DNA of 64,000 nucleotides. Source: a bacterium. GTDB taxonomy: Bacteria; UBA10199; JAIBAG01. The notes under the pieces are model-generated. The model had not been told where the DNA came from. It did no database searches and was given only the letters and a program-made list of their open reading frames with translations. Shown piece after piece: positions 50,211 through 59,828 of the stretch. The DNA is taken from assembly GCA_019695305.1 (NCBI GenBank), contig JAIBAG010000004.1:1-64000 (forward strand). Direction: 5' to 3'. Position 1 is the first letter of the stretch. Each line of letters starts with the position of its first letter. A program made the position numbers and the translations under genes.

Positions 50211-51413
50211 ATGAAATCTATCGACGAACAATTGGCCGTTATTAAACGGGGCTCTACCGAAATTATCAACGAAAAAGAATTGATTGATAAACTCAAAAAA
50301 GGGAAGCCACTGCGCGTAAAGGCTGGCTTTGATCCTACAGCTCCCGATTTACATTTAGGGCATACCGTTCTTATTAACAAACTGCGCCAGTTTCAAGATT
50401 TAGGTCATCAGGTTATTTTTTTAATTGGAGATTTTACGGCCCGAATAGGTGATCCATCCGGGCGTCTTAAAACACGTCCTCCCCTTACGTTAGACGAAAT
50501 CAAAAAAAACGTGGCTACTTATAAGGAGCAGGTTTTTAAAATTTTAGATCCGCAAAAGACCGAAGTACGGTTTAATAGCGAATGGCTAGATCCTTTGGGC
50601 GCTATTGGTATGATAAAGCTGGCAGGTCGTTATACTGTAGCGCGCATGTTAGAACGTGATGATTTTGCCAAACGTTTTGAAAGTAACGAACCCCTTTCTA
50701 TTCATGAGTTTTTATACCCCTTACTGCAAGGCTGGGACTCTGTAGCTCTTCATGCCGATATTGAACTGGGTGGAAATGATCAAAAATTTAATTTGCTTGT
50801 TGGTCGTCAGTTTCAGCGTGAAGAAAATATGGAACCCCAGGTAGTGTTGATGATGCCTCTGTTGGAAGGCACGGATGGTGTTCAAAAAATGAGTAAATCT
50901 TACAATAATTACATTGGGATACAGGAGCCTCCTAAGGAGATTTTTGGAAAAATTCTTTCTATTACCGATGTACTGATGTGGCGATATTACGAATTATTAA
51001 GTGGCCGAACGCTTGCTGAAATAGCACAAATGAAAAAAGACGTGGACGCGGGAGTTCTGCATCCCAAGCAGGCTAAGGTGAATTTAGCCCTAGAGATGGT
51101 GGAACGTTTTTACAGTAAGGATGAAGCGCTTTATGCGCAAAGTGAGTTTGAGAAGGTGTTTGCTAAAAAAGACGTGCCGGATGATGTGGAAGAAAAGATT
51201 TTGCCAGCAGGCGGTGTGGCTTTAAGTTTAGTAAACTTTATGGCCGAGGCAGGTTTGGTTAAAAGTAAAGGTGAAGCCAGGCGTTTAATTGAGCAGGGTG
51301 GAGCCAAGGTTAATCAGGAAAAGGTAGTTAATGTAGATTTTACCATGGAAACAAAAGGTGAATATTTAATTCAAGCCGGTAAGAGGAGATTTTTAAAGAT
51401 AGTGTTTAAGTAA
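50211..51413 (+). CDS. tyrS: tyrosyl-tRNA synthetase
   Basis: A 400-residue class I synthetase of the TyrRS-Z type. [16 protein letters not shown] holds the HIGH-like motif and [11 protein letters not shown] the KMSKS loop. A C-terminal S4 domain ([20 protein letters not shown]) binds the tRNA. It is in a close run with the upstream folate gene and the RND exporter gene (2 nt gap), although the three roles are unrelated. Confidence 0.95.
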   Translation: MKSIDEQLAVIKRGSTEIINEKELIDKLKKGKPLRVKAGFDPTAPDLHLGHTVLINKLRQFQDLGHQVIFLIGDFTARIGDPSGRLKTRPPLTLDEIKKNVATYKEQVFKILDPQKTEVRFNSEWLDPLGAIGMIKLAGRYTVARMLERDDFAKRFESNEPLSIHEFLYPLLQGWDSVALHADIELGGNDQKFNLLVGRQFQREENMEPQVVLMMPLLEGTDGVQKMSKSYNNYIGIQEPPKEIFGKILSITDVLMWRYYELLSGRTLAEIAQMKKDVDAGVLHPKQAKVNLALEMVERFYSKDEALYAQSEFEKVFAKKDVPDDVEEKILPAGGVALSLVNFMAEAGLVKSKGEARRLIEQGGAKVNQEKVVNVDFTMETKGEYLIQAGKRRFLKIVFK

Positions 51414-51415
51414 AT

Positions 51416-53821
51416 ATGAAACCATTAGTTGATAAATTCTGGAAGAAATCCATTTTTGAAAAAATAGCGGATAACTTAATCCGCTTTTTTTATGTGTGGA
51501 TTTTGCTTGGCGTGGTGTTGACCGGTGTTTCGTTCTATGGCGCCAAAAAATTGAGTATTGATAGTGATTATTTGGCTTTTTTGCCCGATAATTTTCCAGG
51601 TGTAGTGAATCTAAAAAAAGTTATCCAAAAAACAGGTGGGTTTGGTAATTTTATGCTGGTTTTGGAGGGTGCTACTCCCGAAGTGAGGCGTGAGTATGCT
51701 AAAGAGTTTACCGAAAAAGCCCAAAAGCTGCAGTGGGTGGAAATTGCCGAGTACAAAAAGAATTGGGAAAAAATAAAGAAGAACAAGTTTTTGTTTTTGT
51801 CGGTAGACGATATTACTGAAATTAAAAACCGTATTGATCGTACTATTTCATTCCGCAAAAACCCACTTACGATCGATTTATTTGATTCCCGCGATCAAAA
51901 AAACACCGATATCGATTTTTCGGATATTGAGCGTAAGTACCAAAGTACCAGTTTTGGTTCGGCCTATTTTGAAGATCCCGATTTACAATACACCATTGCT
52001 ATTGTGTGGCCTAAGGGATCTATGACCAATATTGATTTTGCCAAAAAATCGTACTTGGAATTGCAACAAATAGTGGATGGGCAAGATGTTAAGAGGTTTG
52101 ATCCTAATTTAAAAGCCACCATCGGTGGGGAATATCGCAATAAGGTGGATGAGTTTGAGTCGGTAAAAAGTAATCTGTTTGGTTCGTCCACTTTATCTAC
52201 CTTGGCCATTTGTATTTTACTATTTGTCTTTTTTAGACGTGTGGGGGCTGTTTTTTACATCATGATTCCTCTGGTGTTAGGAACCTTGTGGAATTTTGGG
52301 GCGGCTTATTTTTTGGTAGGGCGCCTTAATTTACTAACCATTTTTTTAGTAGCCATCTTGTTTGGTTTTGGAATTGATTTTGGTATTTATTTGTTTTCGC
52401 AATACATGAAAGAGCGGGCTGTTAGTTTAAGTCTTAAAGACACAATAGCCAAAGTACTCTATGAAACAGGACGGGCTTCGTTTAGTGCCGCTATTACAAC
52501 CTCGCTTTCGTTTTGTACGCTTATTTTTGCCGATTTTAAAGGGTATCAGGAGTTTGGTATTTTAATTAGCGTGGGTATTTTTATTCAGTATTTTGCCTTT
52601 TTTATTTACTCGCCCATAATCTGGATTTTAGCAGAAAAACTTAAAATTATTAAACCACAAGAACTAAAAGGGACACGTTTGTGGATTAAAAAAACGCCTT
52701 TATCTAATAAAATTGTTTATATGGCAGTGGCGTTATTGGTGGTTGCAGTGGTGGGTGTATTGCAAATGAAGTTTGAATACAATTATGGTAATTTGCGCAG
52801 CAAGGGAAATACATATTGGCAGGTGAAATCTAAAATTTACAAAGTATTTCCTCTTTCTAAAACACCCGCTGTGGTTATTACTGATTCCTTGGAAGAAACC
52901 AAGGCTGTAGTGGATGCTGTTAACGAAATTATTCCAAAATCAAAAACGGTGGATACGGTAAAATCTATCCTCGATTTTTTACCTCAATCCATTGAAGAAA
53001 AGCGAAAACTTTTGGCAGAAGTTAAGGATGTTTTGCTAAAAAACAGAGAGCTGATGAAGGAGGCCGAAAGATCCAAGGTAGATGCCTATTTACCTTACCT
53101 TGAACCCAGTAGCATTAAGGTAGAAGACTTGCCCAAAAATTTGGTGAGGCAGTTTAAAGGATTGGAGGGTGTTCCTGGATATCTTGTTTTTATTTACGAT
53201 AAAGTGTCTTTGTCGGATGCTCGCAATGCCATGGCCTATGCCAATGATATTCGTGAAATTAAAACACCTCTCAAAAACTTTTATCCTGCCGAAGGATCAT
53301 TTTTGTTTGCGGATGCTATTAATCTTATGAAAAAAGAAGCGGGTGTTGTGTTTGCCATTATTTTGGTTGGTATCTTTTTAGTGGTGGCTTGGGATTTTGG
53401 AAGTTTTAAATCGGCTTTATTTATTTTTGTACCTATGTCGTTTGGTTTGCTTTTAATGTCGGGCATTATGGGGATTTTTGATTTAAAGCTGAATGTGTTT
53501 AATTTAATCAATTTTCCTATTTTACTTTGCTTGGGTCTTGATACCAGTATCCATCTTTACCATCATTATCATTTGGATCCTACCAGCCATGCCATTCAAG
53601 ATATGGTGTCGGATGTGGGGAATTCGGCCTTGGTGGCTATTTCAACAACTCTCATAGGATTTTTGGGGATGCTCTTTACCGACCATCAAGGGCTTCAATC
53701 GGTAGGGTTAACGGCGGTTATAGGTCTTGTATGTTTGTTGGTGAGTACGCTTTTCTTTTATCCCGCCTTTTTGTATTGGACCGAGAATTTTAGAAAAAGC
53801 AAGATCAAGACTGTTTCATAA
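51416..53821 (+). CDS. RND/MMPL-family exporter
   Basis: An 801-residue membrane protein with the RND layout in two halves. Each half has one helix (about 23-45 and 432-450), a large periplasmic loop, then five or six helices. FGFGIDFGIYLFSQYMKE and LCLGLDTSIHLYHHYHLDP are the typical TM4 segments. It resembles MMPL and HpnN-type transporters of lipids or hopanoids; the substrate is unknown. It is convergent with, and overlaps by 17 bp, a TetR gene that may control it, although the two do not share a promoter region. Confidence 0.85.
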   Translation: MKPLVDKFWKKSIFEKIADNLIRFFYVWILLGVVLTGVSFYGAKKLSIDSDYLAFLPDNFPGVVNLKKVIQKTGGFGNFMLVLEGATPEVRREYAKEFTEKAQKLQWVEIAEYKKNWEKIKKNKFLFLSVDDITEIKNRIDRTISFRKNPLTIDLFDSRDQKNTDIDFSDIERKYQSTSFGSAYFEDPDLQYTIAIVWPKGSMTNIDFAKKSYLELQQIVDGQDVKRFDPNLKATIGGEYRNKVDEFESVKSNLFGSSTLSTLAICILLFVFFRRVGAVFYIMIPLVLGTLWNFGAAYFLVGRLNLLTIFLVAILFGFGIDFGIYLFSQYMKERAVSLSLKDTIAKVLYETGRASFSAAITTSLSFCTLIFADFKGYQEFGILISVGIFIQYFAFFIYSPIIWILAEKLKIIKPQELKGTRLWIKKTPLSNKIVYMAVALLVVAVVGVLQMKFEYNYGNLRSKGNTYWQVKSKIYKVFPLSKTPAVVITDSLEETKAVVDAVNEIIPKSKTVDTVKSILDFLPQSIEEKRKLLAEVKDVLLKNRELMKEAERSKVDAYLPYLEPSSIKVEDLPKNLVRQFKGLEGVPGYLVFIYDKVSLSDARNAMAYANDIREIKTPLKNFYPAEGSFLFADAINLMKKEAGVVFAIILVGIFLVVAWDFGSFKSALFIFVPMSFGLLLMSGIMGIFDLKLNVFNLINFPILLCLGLDTSIHLYHHYHLDPTSHAIQDMVSDVGNSALVAISTTLIGFLGMLFTDHQGLQSVGLTAVIGLVCLLVSTLFFYPAFLYWTENFRKSKIKTVS

Positions 53822-54407
53822 TTATTTTTAAAAGTGTGAGTGTGAAGTTTTTGATGGCCCCCACGTCTAGCGATTTGTCCATGGTAATTTGAATGGATAA
53901 TCCTTCGAAGAGCGAATACAGAAATATAGATAACATTTCTTCATCTAAATTTTGAAAAGCGCCTGCCTGTTTCCCAATTTCAACAAAAGTTTTACAAATA
54001 GAACGAAAGTCGAGTGCATTTTTAATGATGGCCTTTTGGGTGGCAGGATTATTTTTAGCATACGACCATGTTTCGATAAGAAAGAGGGTCATATTTTCAA
54101 TTTCCTGGCGCGAGGTAAGGCCCGCTTCAACAAGCTTGTTTGTTTTTTCTGTTACGGGTTCTACGCCTGCCGCTAAGCTTAATAATCTATTTTTTTCTTC
54201 CAGCAAAATAGCCTGCATGGTTTCGGTAATAAGATTGTCTCTGTTTTTAAAGTAATAGATGACGAGCCCCTTGCTTAAACGCGCTTGCTTGGCAACTTTA
54301 TCGAGAGTTAAATCGTGTGTAGAACCTTTAATGAGGAGGCGATAGGTGGTGAGAATGATTTGTTTTTTTCTTTCAGCTTCTAAAAGTGAATCTTTCTTTT
54401 TTGGCAT
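53805..54407 (-). CDS. TetR/AcrR-family transcriptional regulator
   Basis: A 200-residue repressor. The N-terminal helix-turn-helix is TLDKVAKQARLSKGLVIYYF and the helical ligand domain has about seven helices. AAAGGA precedes the ATG. It is divergent from the C45 hydrolase gene, with a clear 26-bp dyad between them that is its likely operator. It probably controls itself and the C45-SDR operon. Its 3' end overlaps the RND exporter gene. Its ligand is unknown, perhaps a lipid-like compound given the neighbours. Confidence 0.92.
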   Translation of the reverse strand: MPKKKDSLLEAERKKQIILTTYRLLIKGSTHDLTLDKVAKQARLSKGLVIYYFKNRDNLITETMQAILLEEKNRLLSLAAGVEPVTEKTNKLVEAGLTSRQEIENMTLFLIETWSYAKNNPATQKAIIKNALDFRSICKTFVEIGKQAGAFQNLDEEMLSIFLYSLFEGLSIQITMDKSLDVGAIKNFTLTLLKIIMKQS

Positions 54408-54479
54408 AAATTATCCTTTAGGTCCAAAAAATATACTAATAAATATATGAAATCAATGTATTTATTATTTTAAATATAA

Positions 54480-54505
54480 ATACGTTGACTATTAAGTCAG
54501 CGTAT
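54480..54505. promoter_or_regulatory. TetR-type operator with overlapping -10 element
   Basis: ATACGTTGACT (54480-54490) and AGTCAGCGTAT (54495-54505) are inverted with one mismatch in 11 and a 4-bp spacer. The right arm overlaps TATACT (54503-54508), a good -10 element for the rightward C45 gene at 54532. Binding here would block that promoter and probably the leftward tetR promoter in the AT-rich stretch beside it. Confidence 0.7.
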
Positions 54506-54531
54506 ACTATTTGTGTGTCAGAGGAGAGTGT

Positions 54532-55680
54532 ATGAGCGACATAGCAGCAATAGTGCCAGAACGTCGGTTTTTGTTTGTAGGAAATGATCAGGAAATGGGG
54601 TTTAGCCAGGGGCGTTTGTTTAAAGGGCTTGTGGACGATGTGTTAACAAGTTTTAAAAGTATTGAGTTGCTACCCATGGGGCTTTTTAAAATTGTGCCCA
54701 CTTCATTTTTAAAATGGGGCTTTGGAAAAATAGGAAAAAAGTTTTTAGGCTATCATGCCAGTCATTTAAAAGAGAAACACAGTCACTGGTATGATTGGCT
54801 GAATGGTTTTGCAGAAGGATCGGAATTATCATTTGAATTTGTTTATGGTATTGCTGTTTTAGAGCTCCTGACATCCGAATTGCCGTATTATCCTGTGATG
54901 GGATGTACCTCATTAGCTCTTGTTGCAAACGATGGCCCACTTTTAGCTTATAATCATGATTATCCCCAATCGTTTGGTGCTTTTACTTTTATTAAAGAAT
55001 CGCGTCCTAAAAATAAGCTTGCTTCACTTAGTGTTTCGTATCCTCTTATTCCGGGTTCTATAGCTGGAATTAATGAAAAAGGTTTGGCTCTTAGCATCAA
55101 TCATGCTTTTGAACAGGGGATAAAAAAAGACAATGAAGGGCTTTTTGTAACCTGGCTTTTGCAGGATTGTTTAGATACTTGTAGCACAGCAGAAGAAGCT
55201 CGCAAAAAAATATTAAAAACACCTGTGAGTAATGGATCGATGATTAGTATGATGGACAAAAATGGAAATACCGATGTGGTAGAAGTATCAAGCCGTAGCA
55301 ATATGTTGAGGCATTCAAACTGTGCATACCGCGTTACGTTTAATAAGTATCAGGTTCATGAAATGGAAAAAAATGAATTGCCGCTTAAAACCCGTGGATC
55401 CAAAATGTTTAGGGGAGAATTTGTACACCGCTCTAATTGGGAGCGTCAAAGTCGTTTTGATACTTTGTTTGATAAAAACAAAAAATATTCTGAAGCTGAT
55501 GTTATGGCATTAATGGCCGACCATGCTGGTGCAGAGGGAAATATGAATACCATCTGTAGACATCATGTTTTAACGTCCGAAACGGTAGCCTCTGTAATTA
55601 TGAGGCCGCATCAAAAAAGTATGAAGGTGGCGTTTGGACATCCTTGTACGACACCTTATAAAGAATATACTCTTATATGA
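54532..55680 (+). CDS. C45-like acyltransferase/amidohydrolase (Ntn hydrolase)
   Basis: A 382-residue protein related to the C45 peptidases and acyl-CoA:6-aminopenicillanate acyltransferases. Cys125 in MGCTSLAL is the expected N-terminal nucleophile after self-cleavage. AYNHDYPQSFGAF and GSIAGINEKGLALSINH are typical, and a TTPYKEYTL-type tail ends it. Relatives cleave or form amide bonds of acyl amino acids, penicillins or bile salts. The ATG at 54532 follows GAGGAG. The SDR gene overlaps its stop by 4 nt. Confidence 0.82.
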   Translation: MSDIAAIVPERRFLFVGNDQEMGFSQGRLFKGLVDDVLTSFKSIELLPMGLFKIVPTSFLKWGFGKIGKKFLGYHASHLKEKHSHWYDWLNGFAEGSELSFEFVYGIAVLELLTSELPYYPVMGCTSLALVANDGPLLAYNHDYPQSFGAFTFIKESRPKNKLASLSVSYPLIPGSIAGINEKGLALSINHAFEQGIKKDNEGLFVTWLLQDCLDTCSTAEEARKKILKTPVSNGSMISMMDKNGNTDVVEVSSRSNMLRHSNCAYRVTFNKYQVHEMEKNELPLKTRGSKMFRGEFVHRSNWERQSRFDTLFDKNKKYSEADVMALMADHAGAEGNMNTICRHHVLTSETVASVIMRPHQKSMKVAFGHPCTTPYKEYTLI

Positions 55681-56663
55681 CACAACAATCTTTTCTCATA
55701 ACCGGCGCCACCGGTTTTATTGGTACACATCTTTGCAATCGTTTAACAGCAGATGGGCATAAAGTTTATGCCTTGGTGCGTAATCCTCAAAAAGCCGCCT
55801 CGCTTCCTAAAAAGGGCATCGAATTTATCAAAGGCGATCTTTCTCTTTTTAAAGATAAAAAATTAAAGCTCCCGCAAGTTGATTATGTACTGCACATTGC
55901 CGGCATTGTGGCAGCTAAAAATGTACAAGGCTATTTTGATATCAACACGCAGGCAACCATTGACCTTGTTGAATGTTTAAAGCGTCAGAGCTGGAAGCCA
56001 AAACGGATGTTGCATGCGTCGTCTCTGGCTGCTGCCGGCCCCTGTTTAGATGGTAAACCTAAAAATGAAAAATCGCCCAATAATCCCATTGAGCCGTATG
56101 GACAATCAAAGCTTGCGGCCGAAGAGTATTTGAATCAGAACACACCATTTCCTGTAACAAATTTTAGACCTGGTATTGTGATGGGCCCTCATGATCCGGC
56201 CATGCTCACTCTTTTTAAAATGGCGCATTATCGTTTTGGTTTTAAAGTAATGGGCCTTGATGCTGGAATCAGTTTTATTCATGTGGATGATTTAATTGAA
56301 GCGATTGTAGCGATGAGTTTTGATGTGAGTAACAAACATAAAACTTATTTTGCTGTGTACGATGAAGTAATTAAAACTTCGGCGATATGGAAGAGCCTTA
56401 AGAAGGCGACAGGCAAACGTTTGTTCATGCTTTCAGTGCCCCAGCCCTTGTTGTATCTTCTCATGCTAGGTTCAACAGCACTCTCTAAAATTATCCCTTA
56501 CACCAATCAGCTGGATATCAAGCAATACAAACAAATTACGGCCAAAGCCTACTCGTGTACGTCAAAAGCTTTAAGAGATGATTTGGGATGGCAACCCAAA
56601 CACAATGTGGAAGAGGCGGTTAAAAAAACCTACCAAGGTTATCGCGAGATTGGTTGGATTTAA
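55677..56663 (+). CDS. extended SDR-family NAD(P)-dependent epimerase/reductase
   Basis: A 328-residue protein. The nucleotide motif GATGFIG is at 10-16 and the catalytic YGQSKLAAEEY provides Tyr and Lys. FRPGIVMGPHD is the usual following segment. A C-terminal hydrophobic stretch (about 255-275, PQPLLYLLMLGSTALSKI) may associate with the membrane. Candidate substrates are steroid-like, hopanoid or acyl compounds rather than sugar nucleotides. It is coupled to the C45 gene by ATGA overlap and so is probably TetR-controlled. Confidence 0.85.
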   Translation: MTQQSFLITGATGFIGTHLCNRLTADGHKVYALVRNPQKAASLPKKGIEFIKGDLSLFKDKKLKLPQVDYVLHIAGIVAAKNVQGYFDINTQATIDLVECLKRQSWKPKRMLHASSLAAAGPCLDGKPKNEKSPNNPIEPYGQSKLAAEEYLNQNTPFPVTNFRPGIVMGPHDPAMLTLFKMAHYRFGFKVMGLDAGISFIHVDDLIEAIVAMSFDVSNKHKTYFAVYDEVIKTSAIWKSLKKATGKRLFMLSVPQPLLYLLMLGSTALSKIIPYTNQLDIKQYKQITAKAYSCTSKALRDDLGWQPKHNVEEAVKKTYQGYREIGWI

Positions 56664-56674
56664 TCGTTAAACAA

Positions 56675-57697
56675 TTACTCCACCGTCCAGGTAGAAGGGC
56701 CGTGAATGAGTTTTTTAATATCTCCTTTACCCATGCTTAAGGCTGTATCCACCTGATCATTCAATAATCCATCGTAAGTATAACGTTCGCTCTGACGGAA
56801 TACACCCATGGGAACCGGGAATTGAGGGAGATTAAAACGCGACAGTAAAAAGGCGTAGGCCGGGTTAGGATTGTTTTCGTTGTGAACCACTAAATCCGCT
56901 TCGGTAACACCATTTTCACCCACGGTTACTACTTCGGGATCAAAACCTTTAATGCGTATACCTTTTTTCTTATCTTTACCAAAGAGAAGAGGTTTGCCGT
57001 GTTCTAATAATAAAGTATTGTCGTCACGCACTTCTTTACCGGTAATGGGATCAAAAGCGCCGTCGTTAAAAATAATACAGTTTTGGAAAATTTCTACAAA
57101 GGCACTGCCTTTATGATGAGCGGCACGGCGCAACACTTCAGTTAAATGCTTAGGAGTATTATCCGCGGTACGCGCTACGAAGCTGGCTTCACTGCCCAGT
57201 GCTAACGAAATAGGATCTAAAGGATAATCTACCGAACCGTAGGGAGTGGATTTGGTTTTTTTGCCAAATTCCGAAGTAGGCGAGTACTGCCCTTTGGTAA
57301 GTCCGTAAATTTTGTTGTTAAACAAAAGAATTTTAATATCCACATTGCGGCGCAAGGCATGAATAAAATGATTGCCACCAATAGAGAGGGCATCGCCATC
57401 ACCGGTGACTACCCATACTTGTAAATCGGGGTTAGCGGCTTTAATACCTGTTGCAACCGTAGGAGCGCGGCCGTGGATGGTGTGGAGGCCGTAGGTGTTC
57501 ATGTAATAGGGGAAGCGACTGGAACATCCAATGCCTGATACAAACACGTATTTTTCTTTAGGGATGCCCATTTCGGGCAATACGCGTTGAACGAAGGCTA
57601 AAATAGAATAATCACCGCAGCCCGGACACCAGCGTATATCCTGGTCGGATTCAAAACTCTTTTTGGTTAACGGTTTAATGTCGTTTTCGGCACCCAT
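56675..57697 (-). CDS. korB: 2-oxoacid:ferredoxin oxidoreductase, beta subunit
   Basis: A 340-residue thiamine-pyrophosphate subunit. WCPGCGDYSILA opens the domain, GIGCSSRFPYYMNTYG follows, and GDGDALSIGGN with LLFNNKIYGLTKGQYSPTS binds TPP and Mg. It pairs with KorA, encoded just upstream, to oxidise a 2-oxoacid (most likely 2-oxoglutarate) to acyl-CoA with reduced ferredoxin. AGGAAATAAT precedes the ATG. It is separated from korA by 114 bp containing a palindromic element. Confidence 0.93.
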   Translation of the reverse strand: MGAENDIKPLTKKSFESDQDIRWCPGCGDYSILAFVQRVLPEMGIPKEKYVFVSGIGCSSRFPYYMNTYGLHTIHGRAPTVATGIKAANPDLQVWVVTGDGDALSIGGNHFIHALRRNVDIKILLFNNKIYGLTKGQYSPTSEFGKKTKSTPYGSVDYPLDPISLALGSEASFVARTADNTPKHLTEVLRRAAHHKGSAFVEIFQNCIIFNDGAFDPITGKEVRDDNTLLLEHGKPLLFGKDKKKGIRIKGFDPEVVTVGENGVTEADLVVHNENNPNPAYAFLLSRFNLPQFPVPMGVFRQSERYTYDGLLNDQVDTALSMGKGDIKKLIHGPSTWTVE

Positions 57698-57732
57698 ATT
57701 ATTTCCTTTTGTAACGAGACAATGTCTTTTTT

Positions 57733-57806
57733 CCCTCCTTTGTAAGGAGGGGTTAGGGGAGGTAGATAAGTTTGGCTACCCCCTGTAGTCCCCCTTACAA
57801 AGGGGG
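57733..57806. repeat. CCCTCCTTTGTAAGGAGGGG palindromic element, copy 2
   Basis: The left part, CCCTCCTTTGTAAGGAGGGG plus TTAGGGGAGGTAG, is inverted at the right as CTACCCCCTG...CCCCCTTACAAAGGGGG. It is the same family as 26602-26685. It sits inside the korA-korB operon, between the korA stop and the korB ribosome site, and would form a strong hairpin in the transcript. Confidence 0.8.
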
Positions 57807-57811
57807 ACAGA

Positions 57812-59692
57812 TTAAGCCAATTTTTTATTTTTTGCTGCATTTTCAGCGGCAAATTTTTTAATGGCTTCTTTTAATTCTTCCACTTTAAACGGTTTTCCCT
57901 GAATTTTATTAATGGCTTTAATATCGCGCAGGGTTTCGGCACGCAGTACTTTTACCAATTGACCCAAATTAATTTCGGGAACAATGATGGTTTCAAAATT
58001 TTCAATCAGTCCGTACAAATCGTTTTGAATGGGATTTAAGTAGCGCAAGTGCACGCTGGAAATACTCATGCCTTCTTTTTGCAACTCGTCCACGGCACTT
58101 GTGATAGAACCGTGTGTGCCGCCCCAGCCAATCACCAACACATCGCCTTCATTTTTGCCAAACACTTCTAAGGGGGGCAAATACTTGGCAATCCCTTTAA
58201 TTTTGTTGGCACGCACATGCGACATGTGCTCGTGGTTTTTAGGGTCGTAGCTGATGTTGCCGGTAACATCCTGTTTTTCCAAGCCGCCCAAACGGTGTTC
58301 TAAGCCTTTTACGCCAGGGATTGCCCAGGGGCGTGCCAGCTTTTCGTTACGTTGATAGGCTTTAAACCCTTCGGGGTTGCTGGGGTGCTCAATTTTAATT
58401 TTGGGGATTTTATCGTAATCGGGAATTACCCAGGGTTCGGCTGAGTTAGCCAAATAACCATCCGATAAATAAATAACGGGGGTCATAAATTCGGTGGCAA
58501 TACGAACAGCTTCGATGGCCATATGAAAACAATCACCGGCGGTAGCAGGAGCCACAACGGCTACAGGAGCTTCGCCGTGACGGCCGTAGAGGGCTTGCAA
58601 CAAATCGGCCTGTTCGGTTTTTGTGGGTAAACCTGTGGAAGGACCGCCGCGTTGTACGTCAATTAATACTAAAGGTAATTCCATCATCAGCGCCAAACTT
58701 AAGGCTTCACTCTTGAGCGCTACACCAGGGCCGCTGGTGCCGGTGAGTCCGATGTCGCCTGCAAACGAAGCGCCGATGGCCACGCCAATGGCGGCAATTT
58801 CGTCTTCGGCCTGGATGGTTTTAATTCCAAAATTTTTGTGTTTGGAAAGTTCGTGCAAAATATCCGATGCCGGTGTGATGGGATAGGTGGCATAGGTTAA
58901 ATTTTTGCTCGCTAACTGGGCTGCTGTTATAAAGCCGATGGCGGTTGCTTCATTCCCCGTAATGTTACGATAGGTGCCGGGATTAAGTTGTGCTTTGGCT
59001 ACACGAAAACTCTTTTTAAAAGCTTCGGTGGTTTCTCCAAAATAGTAGCCGGCTTTTAAGGCCATTTTGTTGGCATTGGCAACGTCCACTTTTTTAGAAA
59101 ATTGTTTATCAATCCATTCCAGTGTTGGTTCAAATGGACGTTGATAAAGCCAGTACATAAGGCCCAAGGCAAAAAAGTTTTTGCAACGTTCTTTATCTTT
59201 TTTAATGAGCGGAGAAGTTTCTAGTGCGTGCGTGGTAAACGTAGTAATAGGGAATTTGTACAGATCGTAATCTTTTACAATTTCGGTATCGAGAGGATTT
59301 TGAGCGTAACCGGCTAATTTTAAGTTTTCTTCATTAAAAGCATCCGAATTAACAATAAGTATGCCGCCCTTTTTTAAATCGGCCAAATTGGTTTTAAAAG
59401 CAGCCGGGTTCATGGCAACCAAAACATCGGGGGCATCGCCAGGAGTACGAATTTCGCGCGAGGAAAATTGTATTTGATAACCGGAAACACCCGCTAAGCT
59501 TCCGGCAGGGGCACGAATTTCGGCGGGAAAGTCGGGAAGAGTTGCCAAATCGTTACCTACAGAGGCTGTTGCCTGAGTAAAACGGCTGCCGGTAATTTGC
59601 ATCCCATCGCCCGAATCGCCGCAAAAGCGGATGACGACAACATCTTTCTCTTCTATTTCTTTGCTTATAGGTAAAGGGGATACATCCGACAT
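57812..59692 (-). CDS. korA: 2-oxoacid:ferredoxin oxidoreductase, fused gamma-alpha subunit
   Basis: A 626-residue fusion. The N-terminal gamma domain (about 15-200) begins VVIRFCGDSGDGMQITG. The alpha domain (from about 245) has TYPITPASDILHELSKH, EDEIAAIGVAIGASFAG and QRGGPSTGLPTKTEQADLLQ, the pyrimidine-binding segments. This fused form is typical of 2-oxoglutarate:ferredoxin oxidoreductases used in anaerobic or reverse TCA metabolism and in some aerobes. No delta ferredoxin gene is present here. AAGGAG precedes the start. Confidence 0.93.
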   Translation of the reverse strand: MSDVSPLPISKEIEEKDVVVIRFCGDSGDGMQITGSRFTQATASVGNDLATLPDFPAEIRAPAGSLAGVSGYQIQFSSREIRTPGDAPDVLVAMNPAAFKTNLADLKKGGILIVNSDAFNEENLKLAGYAQNPLDTEIVKDYDLYKFPITTFTTHALETSPLIKKDKERCKNFFALGLMYWLYQRPFEPTLEWIDKQFSKKVDVANANKMALKAGYYFGETTEAFKKSFRVAKAQLNPGTYRNITGNEATAIGFITAAQLASKNLTYATYPITPASDILHELSKHKNFGIKTIQAEDEIAAIGVAIGASFAGDIGLTGTSGPGVALKSEALSLALMMELPLVLIDVQRGGPSTGLPTKTEQADLLQALYGRHGEAPVAVVAPATAGDCFHMAIEAVRIATEFMTPVIYLSDGYLANSAEPWVIPDYDKIPKIKIEHPSNPEGFKAYQRNEKLARPWAIPGVKGLEHRLGGLEKQDVTGNISYDPKNHEHMSHVRANKIKGIAKYLPPLEVFGKNEGDVLVIGWGGTHGSITSAVDELQKEGMSISSVHLRYLNPIQNDLYGLIENFETIIVPEINLGQLVKVLRAETLRDIKAINKIQGKPFKVEELKEAIKKFAAENAAKNKKLA

Positions 59693-59710
59693 AATTTTTA
59701 GCTCCTTAAA

Positions 59711-59749
59711 CTGCGGTTATTTATGGTACGAAAGAGGTGAATAACGCAG
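59711..59749. promoter_or_regulatory. dyad upstream of korA and the M15 gene
   Basis: CTGCGGTTATT (59711-59721) and AATAACGCAG (59740-59749) pair over 10 bp with one bulged G. The dyad lies about 20 bp before the korA start on its upstream side, in the 136-bp gap shared with the divergent M15 gene. It could be an operator or a leader hairpin. A shorter AGGTC/GACCT pair followed by seven T lies at 59751-59807. Confidence 0.35.
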
Positions 59750-59828
59750 GAGGTCATCCTTTTTTCATACTTGCTCTGTAAAGTCAATGGGTAGGACCTG
59801 TTTTTTTAATTTTTAGAAAGTTAAAAAC

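Noticed and set aside
54485-54508. TTGACT/TATACT as a sigma-70 promoter pair
   Set aside because: The spacer is only 12 bp. TTGACT is better read as part of the TetR operator; only the -10 is retained.
57667-57852. 61-codon frame between korA and korB
   Set aside because: Its PPLTPPYKGG peptide is the translation of a palindromic repeat, not a gene.
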